Shown here piece after piece: positions 1-11,024 of a stretch of 64,000 bases of DNA. Positions within the stretch are counted from its first letter, which is position 1; every line of letters begins with the position of its first letter. Position numbers and translations under genes: made by a program. Under the pieces are notes generated by a model. The model worked only from the letters and a program-made list of their open reading frames with translations, did not search any database and was not told the DNA's origin. This DNA comes from Blastocystis hominis (Eukaryota; Sar; Bigyra; Opalinata; Blastocystidae), in assembly GCF_000151665.1 (NCBI RefSeq), contig NW_013171816.1:853176-917175 (forward strand). Reading direction: 5' to 3'.

Positions 1-1284
1 AGGGGATTATCTACTTTATCAGCAAACGGTTTGGGGCGATAGTTCCATTGATCCTAATTTTGTTTTCGTTCTAAGATGTTCTTTACGGATAGTATCCAAC
101 TTTTGGTTCGACTCACTGTTCTGTGTTGCTTTCCGCGATTTCAAATGAGCAGCGGTGAGATAATATAAGATCATCTAGCTTCTAGAATGAGTTGTATTCG
201 CATTTGTATTCTAGCAAAGGAACTCCTTGCAATCTCATATTGTCCACTTGTTCTTCCAATGACAATCGCTGTACTCTCGGTATTTAGCGAGGAAGAAACA
301 TTCTATGTACCAAACACAAATCTCTTTTGTTTGCAGATCCTCTACACACTCTTAAGCGATACGGAGCATTCAAAGTACTTTATCTGCAACGAAGTTTTGT
401 ATTCGGGCTTCTTGAAACGTATGCTCATTTCCCTTCTCCTCCTTTGCAGATTTCGAGATTCCCTCCTCCACGATTTCGCTGTCTTTCCTTCTAGAAACGT
501 TTCTAATTCCAGAGAATAGCGATCTCGCTATTTTTGATGGCATTATTGCGCACGGATTTCTTGTAGAAATCCCATCTACTTGACACTCTAGTTTTTGTCA
601 TCTCTGTACACTGTATTCAACAATCAACACACATGGAACTATCTAGAAGCTTCTCTTCGCGCCTGTGAAAGTCTCAAACATTTCGACTCTTTAATATCCA
701 TTTTCCTTGAGAATGGAAATAATACTATTGCTTATACTGGAGATTACTACAATTTGAAACTGACAGGAAAGAGTCTTATTCTGGACGTGTCTCTTTGGCA
801 AAAAATCGCCCCGTTGCTTCATCGAGTCTGCGCTCATCCACTTCGTCTTGTCTATTCGTCGAATCGCGACGGTTACACACTCATGTCTTTACTAAGGTGC
901 GCAAAATCCGCAGTTCCTTCCCTCCTTTTGATGAAATTGGAGGGAAATCTTGTGATAGCGGTCTATCGGAATGATCCATGGGTCGATCGAAATGACGCCT
1001 ATGGCAGTCCCGAAACGACGATTATTCGCATCGAAAACAATTCTGTGGAACACTGGCGTGGTCTTTTGTCGCAGGATAAGAAATACATTTACATTCGATC
1101 AACGACCGAATATTTGATAATCGGTGGCGGAGGAAGTACGGGGATGGCACTGTATTCAAATAGCGATTTTTCGAAAGTGACGAGCGATGCCAGCGAAGTA
1201 TTTGGAAATCGAGCACTTTTGTCGCGAGGGTTTTTCTCCATCTCGTGCTTAGAATTGTTATCTCTAGAGGTTTTCTGTGTTTGA
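1..1284 (+). CDS. TBC/TLDc-domain protein, 5' end outside window
   Basis: Partial at the left edge. The part from about 595 on is a TLDc domain: a segment with YSSNRDGY, then IIGGGGSTGMALYS and the FGN motif (FGNRALLS) typical of TLDc. The stretch before it, joined through an intron at 563-591, reads like the end of a TBC (Rab-GAP) domain (SDLAIFDGIIAHGF), so the whole would resemble TBC1D24-type proteins linked to membrane traffic and oxidative stress. At least two earlier introns are likely between 150 and 520 but I could not fix them. A TGA is in frame at 1282-1284; a TGTTTGAT element at 1278-1285 lies 4 nt past a T at 1273 that would also give TAA after polyadenylation, so either stop may be used. 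TLDc is clear; TBC is inferred from order and weak similarity. Confidence 0.65.
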
Positions 1285-1351
1285 TGAAAAAAATATTAGA
1301 AAATCCGCGGTTATCTTGGGCAAATTACATGCTAATTATAATGTTTGTAAA

Positions 1352-4018
1352 ATGAGTTCTCTACCATATTCCGCCTATAAAAATAGCCGTTATATGCGAG
1401 AATTTTCCTATATGCACCGCTACCAGTATTCTGAAAATCGTGACTGGAGGCAGAGTTCAACCTATCAACATACTCAAGCGATTGTCTCTAAGACAGTTAA
1501 ACGGAAAGAATACAAGAAACGAGCCATTTATGGTATTTTTGCAATGATAGTTCTAGTTGTTATTTTGGTGTATTTATTATATTTGTATTTCGTGGACAAT
1601 ACTACTACCACAAGGTTATGTGTTCCTGGCTTTAGCGGAGTACATTGTGATCGTAGTAATTTCATTGGGACTTATTTTTGGTCTACGAACGATTTTTATA
1701 CCTTAGATGATGGTTTGCAGCACAGAAACGGACTTGCCTTTCGTGTCCTTGCTCCTAAAGCTGCATATGTAATAGTGAATGTAAAATCTCCAGGGTCTAT
1801 GGAAGTTCATTATAATATGACGTACGTACTTGTGATTGGATTTGAACTGTAGCCCTCAAGTCAATGGCTATTGGTTTGCTAATATTGGCTCAATTGGAAG
1901 CAATTGTATTTACGACTATCAAATTTGTAACCTAAACAACGAGTGTAAACAGAAACTCATTCAAGGAGGACGCGAAATGTACTTTTGCTCTCCTTTGTTT
2001 TGCTCAACTCTAGTATATTTTTTCAAGGCAGATGGCGCAACCGCGAGCCTGCCGATCTGCGCCCCGATCCAACGGACAGTTCCGCCATCAATTCCACACT
2101 TTTTTCTTTTCCACGTTCCGTGTCGTCTCTCCGAAGTGCCAATCCGCACATTCCACAAAGCTCTGCTGAGCATGCTTCTCCCAGCGCCTCTGTTTCGACC
2201 TCAGCATCCTCGGCATCCTCAGCATTGTCATCAATGTCATCAATTTCATCAATGTCATCCACTTCTTCCTTGTCATCTTCGTCACCGAAAACCAGCGACA
2301 CCGTCGCCTCGCTAAGCGAAGAAATCGTGTACGTTCTGCACATTCCCTCCTTCACCGGATCCGAACAGCGTAGGTTTCCACGTTTCCACGATAACTCGTA
2401 GAAGAAGGAACGTATCTATCCACGATCGACGAGCTGGACTACCTCCAGCACCTCGGCGTGACCATCATCCGCATCATGTCGCTCTGGCCAATGATCTGCG
2501 ACGGCGACACCGAAGTCGATTCCCGCTGCTGGCGTATCGGTTTCCCCGTTTCCTCGATCCTAGACCACGGGACCATCCTCACTCCCGAGGCTCCTCACCC
2601 GGCGCACGGGAGTTTCACCGACCTCAAAGCCCTGGTCGAAGCGATCCATTCCCGCGGGATGCGCGTCCTGTTCGACGTGGACTGGACGGGGTTCTCGAAC
2701 GCGTCCGTGTTCTACGACTACGACCAATCGGGCCACCCGTCGTCTTATGGCCCCTTATTCGAGCCGGGCGAGGAGTACCGCTACAACGCCCATCTCTCGC
2801 AGAAACCGCGGCTGACGGAGGACCAGGCGATGTTCTCGCTGTTCGCGAGCACGCTGGACGCCTTCACGGGGCCGCTGGGCTTCGACGGCGTCTACTGGAA
2901 GGGGCTGCTCTGCCTCCGCCTCGACGGCGCGCGCTGCGCCCACGGCCAGGGCTCCGAGAACGCCGCGCTCGCCGCCATGCTGCGCTCCGTGGTCGGCCAT
3001 TTCCCCGCGGTGCGGCTCTGGGTGGGCGAGTCCCGCGGGACTGACGCGTAGTTCGGGGAGGACGACGACAACCTGCACGCGACGACGCGGCACTCGATCC
3101 AGAACATCGTCGACGCCGTCGGCCAAGGCGGCCTCGGCTTCCACGCCAAGCGCGACCTCGCCGGGTTCCCCGTTTTCCCTGTTTCTCACGCGTAGCGAGG
3201 CGGAGCTGCGCAGCGTGTTCCTCGCGGCGTCGCTGGACCCCGCGGCGGTGGCGCGGTTCTTCGTCCAGCGCGGTGCGCACGAGCGCGAGCTCACGCCCGT
3301 GGAGTCGCTGCCCAACGCGCACGCCGCGCGGCTGCTCGCGCTGCTGCTGCGCGTGGAGCCCTGCTTCGCGCTCGCCGCCAAGCGCCTGCTGCTGCTGCTC
3401 TTCGCGCGGCTCAGCGGCCCCGGCATCGTCACGCTGCTCCAGGGCGCCGAGTTCTTCGCGCTCGACCCGTTTGCCGCCAAGCCCGCCCCGCTCCGCCTGG
3501 AAGAAACCGTCGGCCGGTTCCGGAGCGGCGTATGGGAGACGCGCGGCGCGCACTGGGGCTTCGGCGAGGCGACGCGGCGATTGATTGCGCTGCGGAGAAG
3601 ACTGCGATGGCACGCGGCGACGACGCTGACGAAGATCGAGCAGGGAGCCCACGCGGAAGACCCCGCCGTGCTCGTGATGCAGGCGGGGACGCGGGACGAT
3701 CCGGTGGTGTTTGTGGTCAATGTGGCCGCGCGGAATCACACTGATTGGCCGTAGAAACGGGGAAACGGGGTCAGAGGTAGGGTGAGTTTGGTGATGCCTG
3801 CGCCCTTTGGGAGGAAGACGGTGTGGTATCCGGTGTTCACGAGCGACGATGACGCGATTTATCCGGAGTTCGAGTCTGTGGAGCAGACGCTGAAGATGCA
3901 TCCCTGCATTAAAAACGAGGGGGTCCAGACCAGCGGGACGGAGCTGCTGTGCACGGAGATGTATCTGGGGAGTTATTCTGTAACGGTTCTGTCTACGAAC
4001 AAAGCCGATGTCATCTAG
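1352..4018 (+). CDS. Type II membrane protein with GH13 (branching-enzyme/amylase-like) domain
   Basis: About 825 residues after removing six introns of 27-35 nt (first at 1822-1852). The N-terminus is cytosolic and basic, followed by one strong membrane helix near residue 65-85, then an EGF-like CVPGFSGVHCD element, a low-complexity Ser-rich stretch, and a GH13-like barrel (YLQHLGVTIIRIM, LVEAIHSRGMRVLFDVDW, GFDGVYWKG, LRLDG). The order fits alpha-amylase/1,4-alpha-glucan branching enzymes, or SLC3-type transporter heavy chains, which share the type II topology. An RLD that could carry the nucleophile and a GED after splicing are present, but I could not find the third acidic catalytic residue, so activity is uncertain. 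The 3' half is strongly GC-rich. The start was chosen because an upstream in-frame ATG at 1277 overlaps the previous gene. TAG stop, then a TGTTTGAG element. Confidence 0.6.
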
Positions 4019-4087
4019 AATTGTATTATATTCGATTGTTTGAGGAATAACCGCGGTTTTCGTACTATTTCCACTCTTTGATTTGCT

Positions 4088-5623
4088 ATGTCGAATTCCT
4101 TCAAGTTAATTGTGCGAAATGCAAAGCAGCTGGTGACCATCACCAAGAATCACGAAAAGATGCTCTGCGGAGAAGCTATGAATCATATCGAGATTATCGA
4201 GAACGGGTAGCGCAGCGATGCGGCAGTTACTCCCTAGATCCATTATTATCGGCAAGGATGGCTTGATCTCTGCTGTGGGTCCTGCTGCCGAAATTGAGAA
4301 GACCTATGCGGGTTGCACGTTTGATAAGGAGATTGACGCTACGGGTAGGATCCATTCCACTTTCTGTAAAGACCAGGACTCTGCGTAATTCCTGGACTTG
4401 TCGATGGTCATACACACGTAATTTTATTTAGATCTGCTTCATCGAAAGCCCGTCTACGCCGGTGACCGTGTGAATGAGTACCGCATGAAGCTCGAAGGAG
4501 CTACCTACATGGACATTCACCGCATTGGTGGCGGTATCGGTTTCACCGTTCGCCACACGCACGACGCGTTCTTACTATTTATCAATCCTCTCATTCGCAT
4601 AGATCGGAAGACGAACTTCTCGAGAACGTCAAGTCGCGTCTCATGACGATGCTTCGCCACGGAACCACGCTCGCTGAGTGCAAGAGCGGCTACGGCCTGG
4701 TCACCGACGACGAGATCAAGCTTCTGCGCGTGCTGCAGCGCGTGAAGAAGGAGGTGCCGTTGGACATCGTAATGAATCTGCTGGCTGCGCACTCGGTGCC
4801 TGTGGGCTACACATCCGAAGAGGCGACGCAAATGATCATCAACGAGATGATTCCCAAGGCCATCGCGCTGAAGGAGAAGGGAGAACTCGACATCGAACTC
4901 ATCGACATATCCAATCCAAAAAAAGTCCCGATTTTTGGAATTCCATAATCCACGCCTTCTGCGAATCCGGCATTTACGACGTCGACCAGACCGAGCGCAT
5001 CATGAAAGAAGGCCAGAAATTTGGACTCGGCGTCAACTTCCACGCCGATGAATTAACCGCGATTCAGGGCGCCGAAATGGGCGCCAAGCTCGGCGCGCTC
5101 GGCATGAGGTAGGAACCGCGGGGATCTGCCACCTAGTCATCTGGAGAAGATCAGTCCCGCGGGGATCCAGCTTATGGCGGAACACAAATCGGTGGCGGTT
5201 TTGCTGCCCACGACGGCGTAACCGCGGTTCTGGGGGCTGAGACGTAGGTGGATCATGCATCTGGAGCCGCCTCCAGCGCGGGAGATGATAACCGCGGGAG
5301 TGCCTGTGGCGGTGGCGTCGGATTTCAACCCGAACGCGTACTGCATGTCGATGCCGTTCGTGATGAATGTGGGTCGAGAGAGGACCGGCGTGAAGCGTAG
5401 CTTGGATGCATTCTGCTGGGGCTGAGCATGAACGAGGCGCTGGTCGCGGGAACGATTAACGCAGCGGCGTCCATCGGGAAGAGCGAATTGTACGGATCGC
5501 TGGAGGTGGGCAAGATGGGAGATCTGCTGGTGCTGGATGCGCCGCAGTGGGAGCATTTGTTCTATCGCATTGCGGACGAACCGATCAAGCATGTGATCAA
5601 GCGCGGAGAAGTGATCGAGTTTT
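4088..5623 (+). CDS. AMDHD1: Imidazolonepropionase (histidine degradation)
   Basis: Hydrolyses imidazolone-5-propionate to N-formimino-glutamate in histidine catabolism. The spliced product follows the family end to end: PGLVDGHTHPVYAGDR (metal-binding HxH), GGGIGFTVRHT, AECKSGYG, MNLLAAHSVP, VNFHADEL, SHLEKIS, VAVASDFNPNA and the C-terminal MNEALVAGTINAA and SLEVGKMGDLLVLDA. Seven GT-AG introns of about 28-35 nt are needed, plus one odd intron at 4907-4953 that begins ATATCC and ends AC (described separately). There is no genomic stop: the frame reaches GAG TTT T at 5623, followed by GGAG and TGTTTGTT (5628-5635), so the poly(A) tail would make TAA. Human AMDHD1 ends at the same place within two residues. 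Identity is very secure. Confidence 0.93.
4907..4953 (+). other. AT-AC intron with U12-type 5' splice site
   Basis: 47 nt lying between GAC and GCC in the imidazolonepropionase gene. Left in, it adds a TAA and shifts the frame. Removed exactly, it restores ...IELID-AFCESGIYD..., matching the family (IDVFCEKGVFD in human) with no gained or lost residue. No GT-AG pair can do this. The 5' end is ATATCC, as in U12-type AT-AC introns, and a TTCCATAAT close to the 3' end resembles the U12 branch site TTCCTTAAC. Confidence 0.75.
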
Positions 5624-5627
5624 GGAG

Positions 5628-5635
5628 TGTTTGTT
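5628..5635 (+). terminator. TGTTTGTT 3'-end element of AMDHD1
   Basis: Lies 4 nt (GGAG) after the T at 5623 that should become the first base of a poly(A)-made TAA stop. The same T, 4-nt spacer, TGTTTGTT layout is seen at four other genes in this window. Confidence 0.75.
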
Positions 5636-5951
5636 GGAGATATGTGATGGTGGTGGTGGTGGAGGAGGAGGAGGAGAGGTGGTGTATAGCATAGAGCATG
5701 GAATTATGCAATGTTTGGGAAGAAATTGGTTGTAAAGGGATGTACGAAAGGTGGCATTGAATTCTGGTGAAAAGTGGTTTGCAGATCATAGGGAATTGGT
5801 CAAGTTGGAGAAATTCGATATCTACAATGATCTCTACAACAATGCATCCTTTAAAATCCAATTTATCTTTATTTCCCCCCCCCCCAAAAAAAAAATAAAA
5901 TAAACTCCAATATGAAAGCATCCATTCATCAATACTACTCTCATTCATATC

Positions 5952-5959
5952 AACAAACA
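5952..5959 (-). terminator. TGTTTGTT 3'-end element of the MDR gene
   Basis: Minus-strand TGTTTGTT, 4 nt (GGAT) after the T at 5964 that ends the coding frame. Confidence 0.75.
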
Positions 5960-5963
5960 ATCC

Positions 5964-7158
5964 ACTCCATGGTCAGAACAATCTTTCCGATCTGTTCATT
6001 CTTCTCCATCATCGTATGAGCGCGAACCACCTCATCCAGCGGCACCTTCCCATCACCTTCCTCTCCATGTCCTACCGTCGCGTGAATCAGCGGCGCCAGC
6101 TTGCCCGCCTCAATCAGCGGCCACACTTTCTCGTACATTTCCATCGCAACCTGGTGCTTAAACTCCAGCGACCGCGATCGCAATGTCGATCCCGTGATGG
6201 TAAGTCGCTTCAGCAAAATGGGGTTCAGCGAAATGTTAACCTATGTCAGCACAGCCCGGCAAAGCCTACACGCGGGCCCTTCATAAATCCGATGATCACC
6301 ATGCGACCTTCCTCCGCCAGCAACTTGATATTCTTCTCTGCATAATCTCCTCCAATATAATCCAGAATCACGTTCACGCCTCTACGTCTCATCGCAGTTT
6401 CCACGTTTCCCCACTTCTTCTTGGTTTCGGTTCGAATCACATCGAAAAAGTCTTCCTTCGTGTAATCGATCACCACGTCCGCGCCCAGCTTCCGGCACGC
6501 CTCGCACTTCTCGGGGCCTTCCGCGGTTGTGTACACCTTGTTCCCGAACGCTTTCGCCAGCTAGCCAAAAAACAAAAAGAACCGCGGGTACCTGGATCGA
6601 GCTCGTGCCGATGCCGCTGGTTCCGCCGTGGACCAGGAACGATTCGCCAGGCTTCAGAGCGCCGCGCATGAACACGTTGCTGTAGGAAGTGAAGAACGAT
6701 TCGCAGATCGCAGCGGATTGGATCATGGAGGTGTTCTTCGGAACCGGGAGCGCCTAGATTGCAGGGTGAAAGAGCTTCCTACACACATGCAATTCATCGT
6801 GGTGTATTCCGCATAGCCACCACCGGTCAAAATGCCGCACACCTTGTCTCCCACTTTGAAGCCAGTGCAGCCATCGCCGAGAGCGACGACGGTGCCTGAG
6901 CACTCCAGACCCGGAATGTTGCTCGCTCCCTTCGGAGGAGGATACATTCCTTGACGCTAGGTTCGTAGACAAGAAATTGGAATGTACCTGGACGACGTCC
7001 GGACGGTTGATAGCAGCAGCAGCTACTTTGATGAGCATTTCTCCCTTTTGAGGAGTTGGGACATCACGAGTCACCACTTTCATAACCTAGAATATCACCA
7101 ATCGAGCAGATACACGCACCTCAGGTCCACCGAATTCCGTAATGTCCACACAACGCAT
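5964..7158 (-). CDS. Quinone-oxidoreductase-like MDR protein (TP53I3/PIG3 type)
   Basis: Medium-chain reductase without the structural zinc. N-terminal [13 protein letters not shown], the substrate half ([44 protein letters not shown]), the Rossmann signature [13 protein letters not shown], then [25 protein letters not shown] and a C-terminal IGKIVLTME. This is the layout of PIG3/zeta-crystallin-like NADPH:quinone reductases. Five introns of about 30 nt are removed; one carries CCGCGG. The gene has no genomic stop at the family's expected end: it reads ATG GAG T (5964), then GGAT, then TGTTTGTT on the minus strand, so polyadenylation would give TAA. An in-frame TGA exists only inside the element itself. 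It is divergent to nothing obvious; the next gene downstream is convergent AMDHD1, with 3' ends about 340 bp apart. Confidence 0.85.
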
Positions 7159-7595
7159 GGTCTTCGGAATTGTGGAGAAACAGCGAAGAACGTCTATCTT
7201 TCATTTCCATTGGCGAGCTCCTACTCGTAGAAGCAGATCGTGCAATAAAACGAGAGAGCATAATTGATATTTGTAAACCTACCAAAGTGTCTAAAAAAGA
7301 GAGTATTTGTTGATTTGGCCATTTGCTTGCAATTGCGAGTCTTTCATGAACGAAAAGTAAAGTGTATCTCTTAGGAAACAGAATGCCACAGAATTAGGGA
7401 GATATAAAAATGGTGAATAATGGGTGATTTTATAAGACTTTTAATTTTCGTATCTGATTTACTATGTTATGAAACTTAACGAATTACGAATAAAATGTAC
7501 AATTCTCAATTCTTCTTCTTCTTCTTCTTCCCTCTCCTTTCTAATTCCAACAAACACATCAAACTAGCATCGCATCTTCACCAATACCATTTTTC
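7159..7595. other. Intergenic stretch, no gene seen
   Basis: AT-rich spacer between the 5' end of the MDR gene and the 3' end of the proteasome gene (both minus strand). It holds a TTC microsatellite near 7510-7530 and, at about 7546-7553, the minus-strand TGTTTGTT element that serves the proteasome gene. Nothing else is evident. Confidence 0.6.
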
Positions 7596-8502
7596 TTAAC
7601 TCAACTCCATCTCCCTCCGATTCTCCGCTTCCTTCGCTTCAGCTTCGCGTTTCTTTTCCTCTTTGATCACCACAATCTTCTCCTCCACTTCCTCCTTCGG
7701 TAGCACGCACTGTTCCTGATTGGGTCGAATCACCACGACATCCACGCTCTGCTCGACCATGCTGACCGTCTACGCTTCAATTCATTCATTTGCACGCACT
7801 TCCAGCAGACATGACAATACCAGATGCACACCTTCCTCTTCCGTCATGTTTTCCTTATAGTGCGACTCGAGGAAAGTGCGAAGGGCTGCTTCGTTGCGAC
7901 CGCTCGCGTTGGCCTTCGATGAACCGACTTCATGAACATTACCTTCCACTCGACGACGATTCCTGCGGGATCCGTGGTGAAAAGACGTCCCTTCTCGCCG
8001 TCCATACCGCAAATAAACGTGCAGACGCCGAACGGACGACGACCACCTCGTTGTGTGTATCTACGCTCAATGCACGGGAAAATGCAAACAATTGCTGCTG
8101 GCGACCCACGTAGTTCGCTATATACTTTACAGAGGGAATCTCATCGAAGGACATGCGATAACTCTGAGCTTCCACGCGCGCCTTGATTGGACCCAAAGAA
8201 ACAAAAGTACGATATCGACGAGCTTTCTTGCATCGGCACTCAAGCCAGTAAACAGAAAGGTGATGTTTTCGTCGATTTTCAGCAGTTTTTTGACTGTGCG
8301 AGAATCTTGAAGCTGTGCAGTTGTTTTCTTCTCAATTCCGAGGACAATACACTTGTCACACACTACGGCGACCACAGAATATCCCTATTCGAAAAACGAC
8401 AACAAGGCAACGCACTTTTCTCACAGCTTCCATGGCATACTCAACTTGAAAGAGATGACCATCAGGTGAGAAGACAGTTAATGCTCGATCGTAACTATGC
8501 AT
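7596..8502 (-). CDS. PSMA7: 20S proteasome subunit alpha type 7
   Basis: Structural alpha-ring subunit of the 20S core; alpha subunits lack the catalytic Thr. The product begins [26 protein letters not shown], the classic alpha-subunit N-terminal signature, and continues [37 protein letters not shown], the GGRRPFGV motif, TTDPAG, and a lysine/glutamate-rich C-terminus, as in alpha 7 (PSMA7/Pre6). About 245 residues, the family's usual size, after removing five introns of 29-31 nt. The start is a lone ATG directly before the conserved SYDRA. A genomic TAA is used, with TGTTTGTT about 40 nt later. Confidence 0.93.
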
Positions 8503-9136
8503 TACTCTGCCTTTCAATCAAAAATACCTCATAGATTTATTCGATTTGTCCTAAAGATGAAAGCCTAAATAATGCAAATAGTAACTTTATTAGGAATTCC
8601 GAAAGTTCTATTTTTAAGAAAGAGTTTAGTTGGAGTGCTGATCTGTGTGGGATGCTCGATGATTTGCATAGGTAGGAGTGTAGGGAATACGATCACGGGG
8701 TTTGCTGTTGCTGTTCAGTGAAATGATGGGAAGAAATTGAAAGTGGGGGAAATGCAATCGAATTTATAGTTGTGTATATTGCAAATAGAAAGGGGCAGAA
8801 ATTGCTTGTGATGAGTAGATCTGTTTTTTGAATGTATTTTGATTGTGTTGTCGTGAGTGTAGTGTCGTTTGAAAGGGCAACCTTAATGATATGAGTAGTA
8901 CTCTCTTTCTCTTATCTAAACTGATTGTTTGTATGCCTATTCACTAGAACACAACACAAAGAATCTAATTTTTGTTTGAATCATACAAAACCTTTGATCA
9001 TTTTAAGATTGGAGCAATACTCGTTCAATTCCACAACTATCATATTTCTCACTAATTTCTAAATCCTCATTCTAAAATAATGAAGAATTAGAATACAAAA
9101 CAAACATTTCCACTCCCCATTCCCTTCTCCGTTTCC
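8503..9136. other. Intergenic stretch, no gene seen
   Basis: About 630 bp between the lipase-like gene's 3' end and the proteasome gene's start, both on the minus strand. AT-rich with many stops in all frames; I see no conserved element beyond possible promoter sequence for the proteasome gene. Confidence 0.5.
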
Positions 9137-9144
9137 AACAAACA
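9137..9144 (-). terminator. TGTTTGTT 3'-end element of the lipase-like gene
   Basis: Minus strand; 4-nt spacer GGAG separates it from the T at 9149 that would start a poly(A)-made TAA. Confidence 0.75.
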
Positions 9145-9148
9145 CTCC

Positions 9149-10961
9149 AAGAAAGCGTGAGATACGACCGATTCGACGTATCCACATTCGTGTATCCAAA
9201 TTTCCTCTGCGGCTCCTTCTTCTCGGTCTTCAGTCCATGATACCCTTCCTTCTCCCCCAAATTCAGCCGATACAACACATACGAGATCACATCGTGATCC
9301 AGACCGATCGTAAACTGCAAATGTCCCGCGTTCTCGAACTCCACATACGACGTTCTCTTGCCCAGTACCGGCAGCAACTTCGTGTAATGCCGGAACACCT
9401 GCGTCGACGGCACGATACTATCGTGTTTCCCCGCGATGAAATGAATCGGGACATCGAACTGCTCATAAAAGTCCGTATACCGCACCGGCTCTCTCTGCCC
9501 GTACCGCAATTCGTTCCCATTTCCCGGGTAATCGAACGACGTGAACGCATCGCGGCAATACCACTGCCGGAATTGCAGCATCACGTACAGCGACGTCACG
9601 CCCAGCGGGTACTTCGTGTAGTTCACCTTCTGGAACGGCCAGTCCCGCGGTTCTCCGCCAATCACCATGGCGCAGATCTGATTGACGAGCTCCAGAGTCG
9701 CGGGCGTGGTCTGCATGTCCTGCAAAAGCTTCGCGACGAGGAGATGGACGCGAGACGAGCGCGTGGGGAACGCGGTGGGCGGCGACCGCTCGGTGAAGAG
9801 GAGCGGAGAGACGCGGTTGAGCACGCGGACGATCCACGACTGGTCGGCGAGGAATCCCGCAGGGGAGAGCAGAACGACGTTGGAGAGATGGTGTGCAGTG
9901 TGGGTGAGATGAGAGAGCGCGATGTAGGCGAGCGTCACGGCGCCGCCCATGGAGTGAGAGACGGCGTGGAGCGTGTAGCGGCGATGCAGCTCCGACTCGT
10001 TCAGATTGCGGTACTCGGTGTTCATGATCTCGCGTTTGAACTGCACCGAGTAATCACTGCTCCCGGCGAGCTCCGCGTTCTGCTTCGCCGCGCGTTCCTG
10101 CTCCTTGATCACGTAGATGCTCTCCAGAAACGCGCGGTAATCCAGCGTCAAATCGTCGATGTTGTAGTCCCAGTAGTGCGCGTCGCTCACGTCCAGCACT
10201 TCGTGGCGCTTCCGGTCGCTCGCGTAATGCCCGTCCGTCCCGCGGAAGCTCCCGAAAAACACGTCGTAGCCCTGCTGGTAGGCCTGGATGGCCAAGGAAA
10301 GCGAGGGCTTGTCGGAGACCCAGGCGAGCGCGGTGTCCATCACGCCGTGCTGAAAATACACGACTCTCCGCGACTCGGGGCGAGGAATGCGGAAGAGAAC
10401 GAGGCAGTAGCGATCGACGGTGTGGACGGAGTATTCCTCGAGGGGGTAGCCGAGCATGGGCTTGGTCAGCAGCGAAGCGGCGAAGCTTTCCTCCACTTCG
10501 ATCGGCGTGCTGCTCTTGTTGAAGATCGTGGGCGGACGGTTCGCTTCCAGCGTGCCCAGATAGGACTGCAGCAGCGAGTTGATGTGCTGCTCCCACTCCT
10601 GCCATCGCTTGTAGCGCGAATTGGAGGGCTCCAAGAGCTCGGAGATGTGGAAATCGCCACGAAAAATGGAGAAACAGAGGTGGAAAAAGGAGCGAAGCAC
10701 GCCCAGCACCCACATGAAGAGCGTTAGGAGACCGACGAAAAAGGAGCGGATGGAGTTGGGGTCGAAACAAGAGAGCCAGAAATAGCGGATCCCTTGGACC
10801 GACCGATGGATCAATCGAAACAATGCGACTTGAAGATCTTCCAAAAGCCCCGAAATGGCTTCGGAGTTCACGTCGATGTCCGACGGAAGACGTGATGTTG
10901 AGATGTGCGAGTTTTGATTGTGAATCGAGTAATCAGGCAAAATGATCGACCACAACCACAT
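9149..10961 (-). CDS. Acid-lipase-like alpha/beta hydrolase with N-terminal membrane segment
   Basis: About 600 residues, apparently a single exon, which is unusual here. The N-terminal 120 residues include a long hydrophobic stretch (FFVGLLTLFMWVLGVL), so the protein is probably membrane-anchored. The hydrolase part matches the acid/gastric lipase family: VVYFQHGVMDTALAWV, GYDVFFGSFRGT, YWDYNIDDLTLDYRAF, a nucleophile elbow SHSMGG (first Gly of GxSxG replaced by Ser), the acid in AGKHDSIVP and the histidine in NAGHLQF. It is longer than typical lysosomal lipase because of the N-terminal part and an insert. The first ATG in the open frame is used. The frame has no stop at the end: TCT T (9149), GGAG, TGTTTGTT. 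Substrate (triglyceride or sterol ester) is inferred from family only. Confidence 0.8.
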
Positions 10962-11024
10962 ATAGAAACTACAACTCACTCACTATCGTTTGTACATTAC
11001 TGAAGGCAATGAACAAACAAGGGG

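Noticed and set aside
2401-3770. Bacterial transfer or contamination, suggested by very high GC
   Set aside because: The stretch carries the same short introns in frame as its neighbours. High GC also occurs in WDR91 and MMAA, which are clearly host genes.
2755-3901. Long minus-strand frames across the GH13-like gene
   Set aside because: Arginine-rich shadows of a GC-rich plus-strand gene; no family likeness.
9237-10727. 496-codon plus-strand frame opposite the lipase-like gene
   Set aside because: The minus-strand lipase fits a family with all catalytic residues; the plus frame is Arg/Glu/Val-rich with no likeness to anything.
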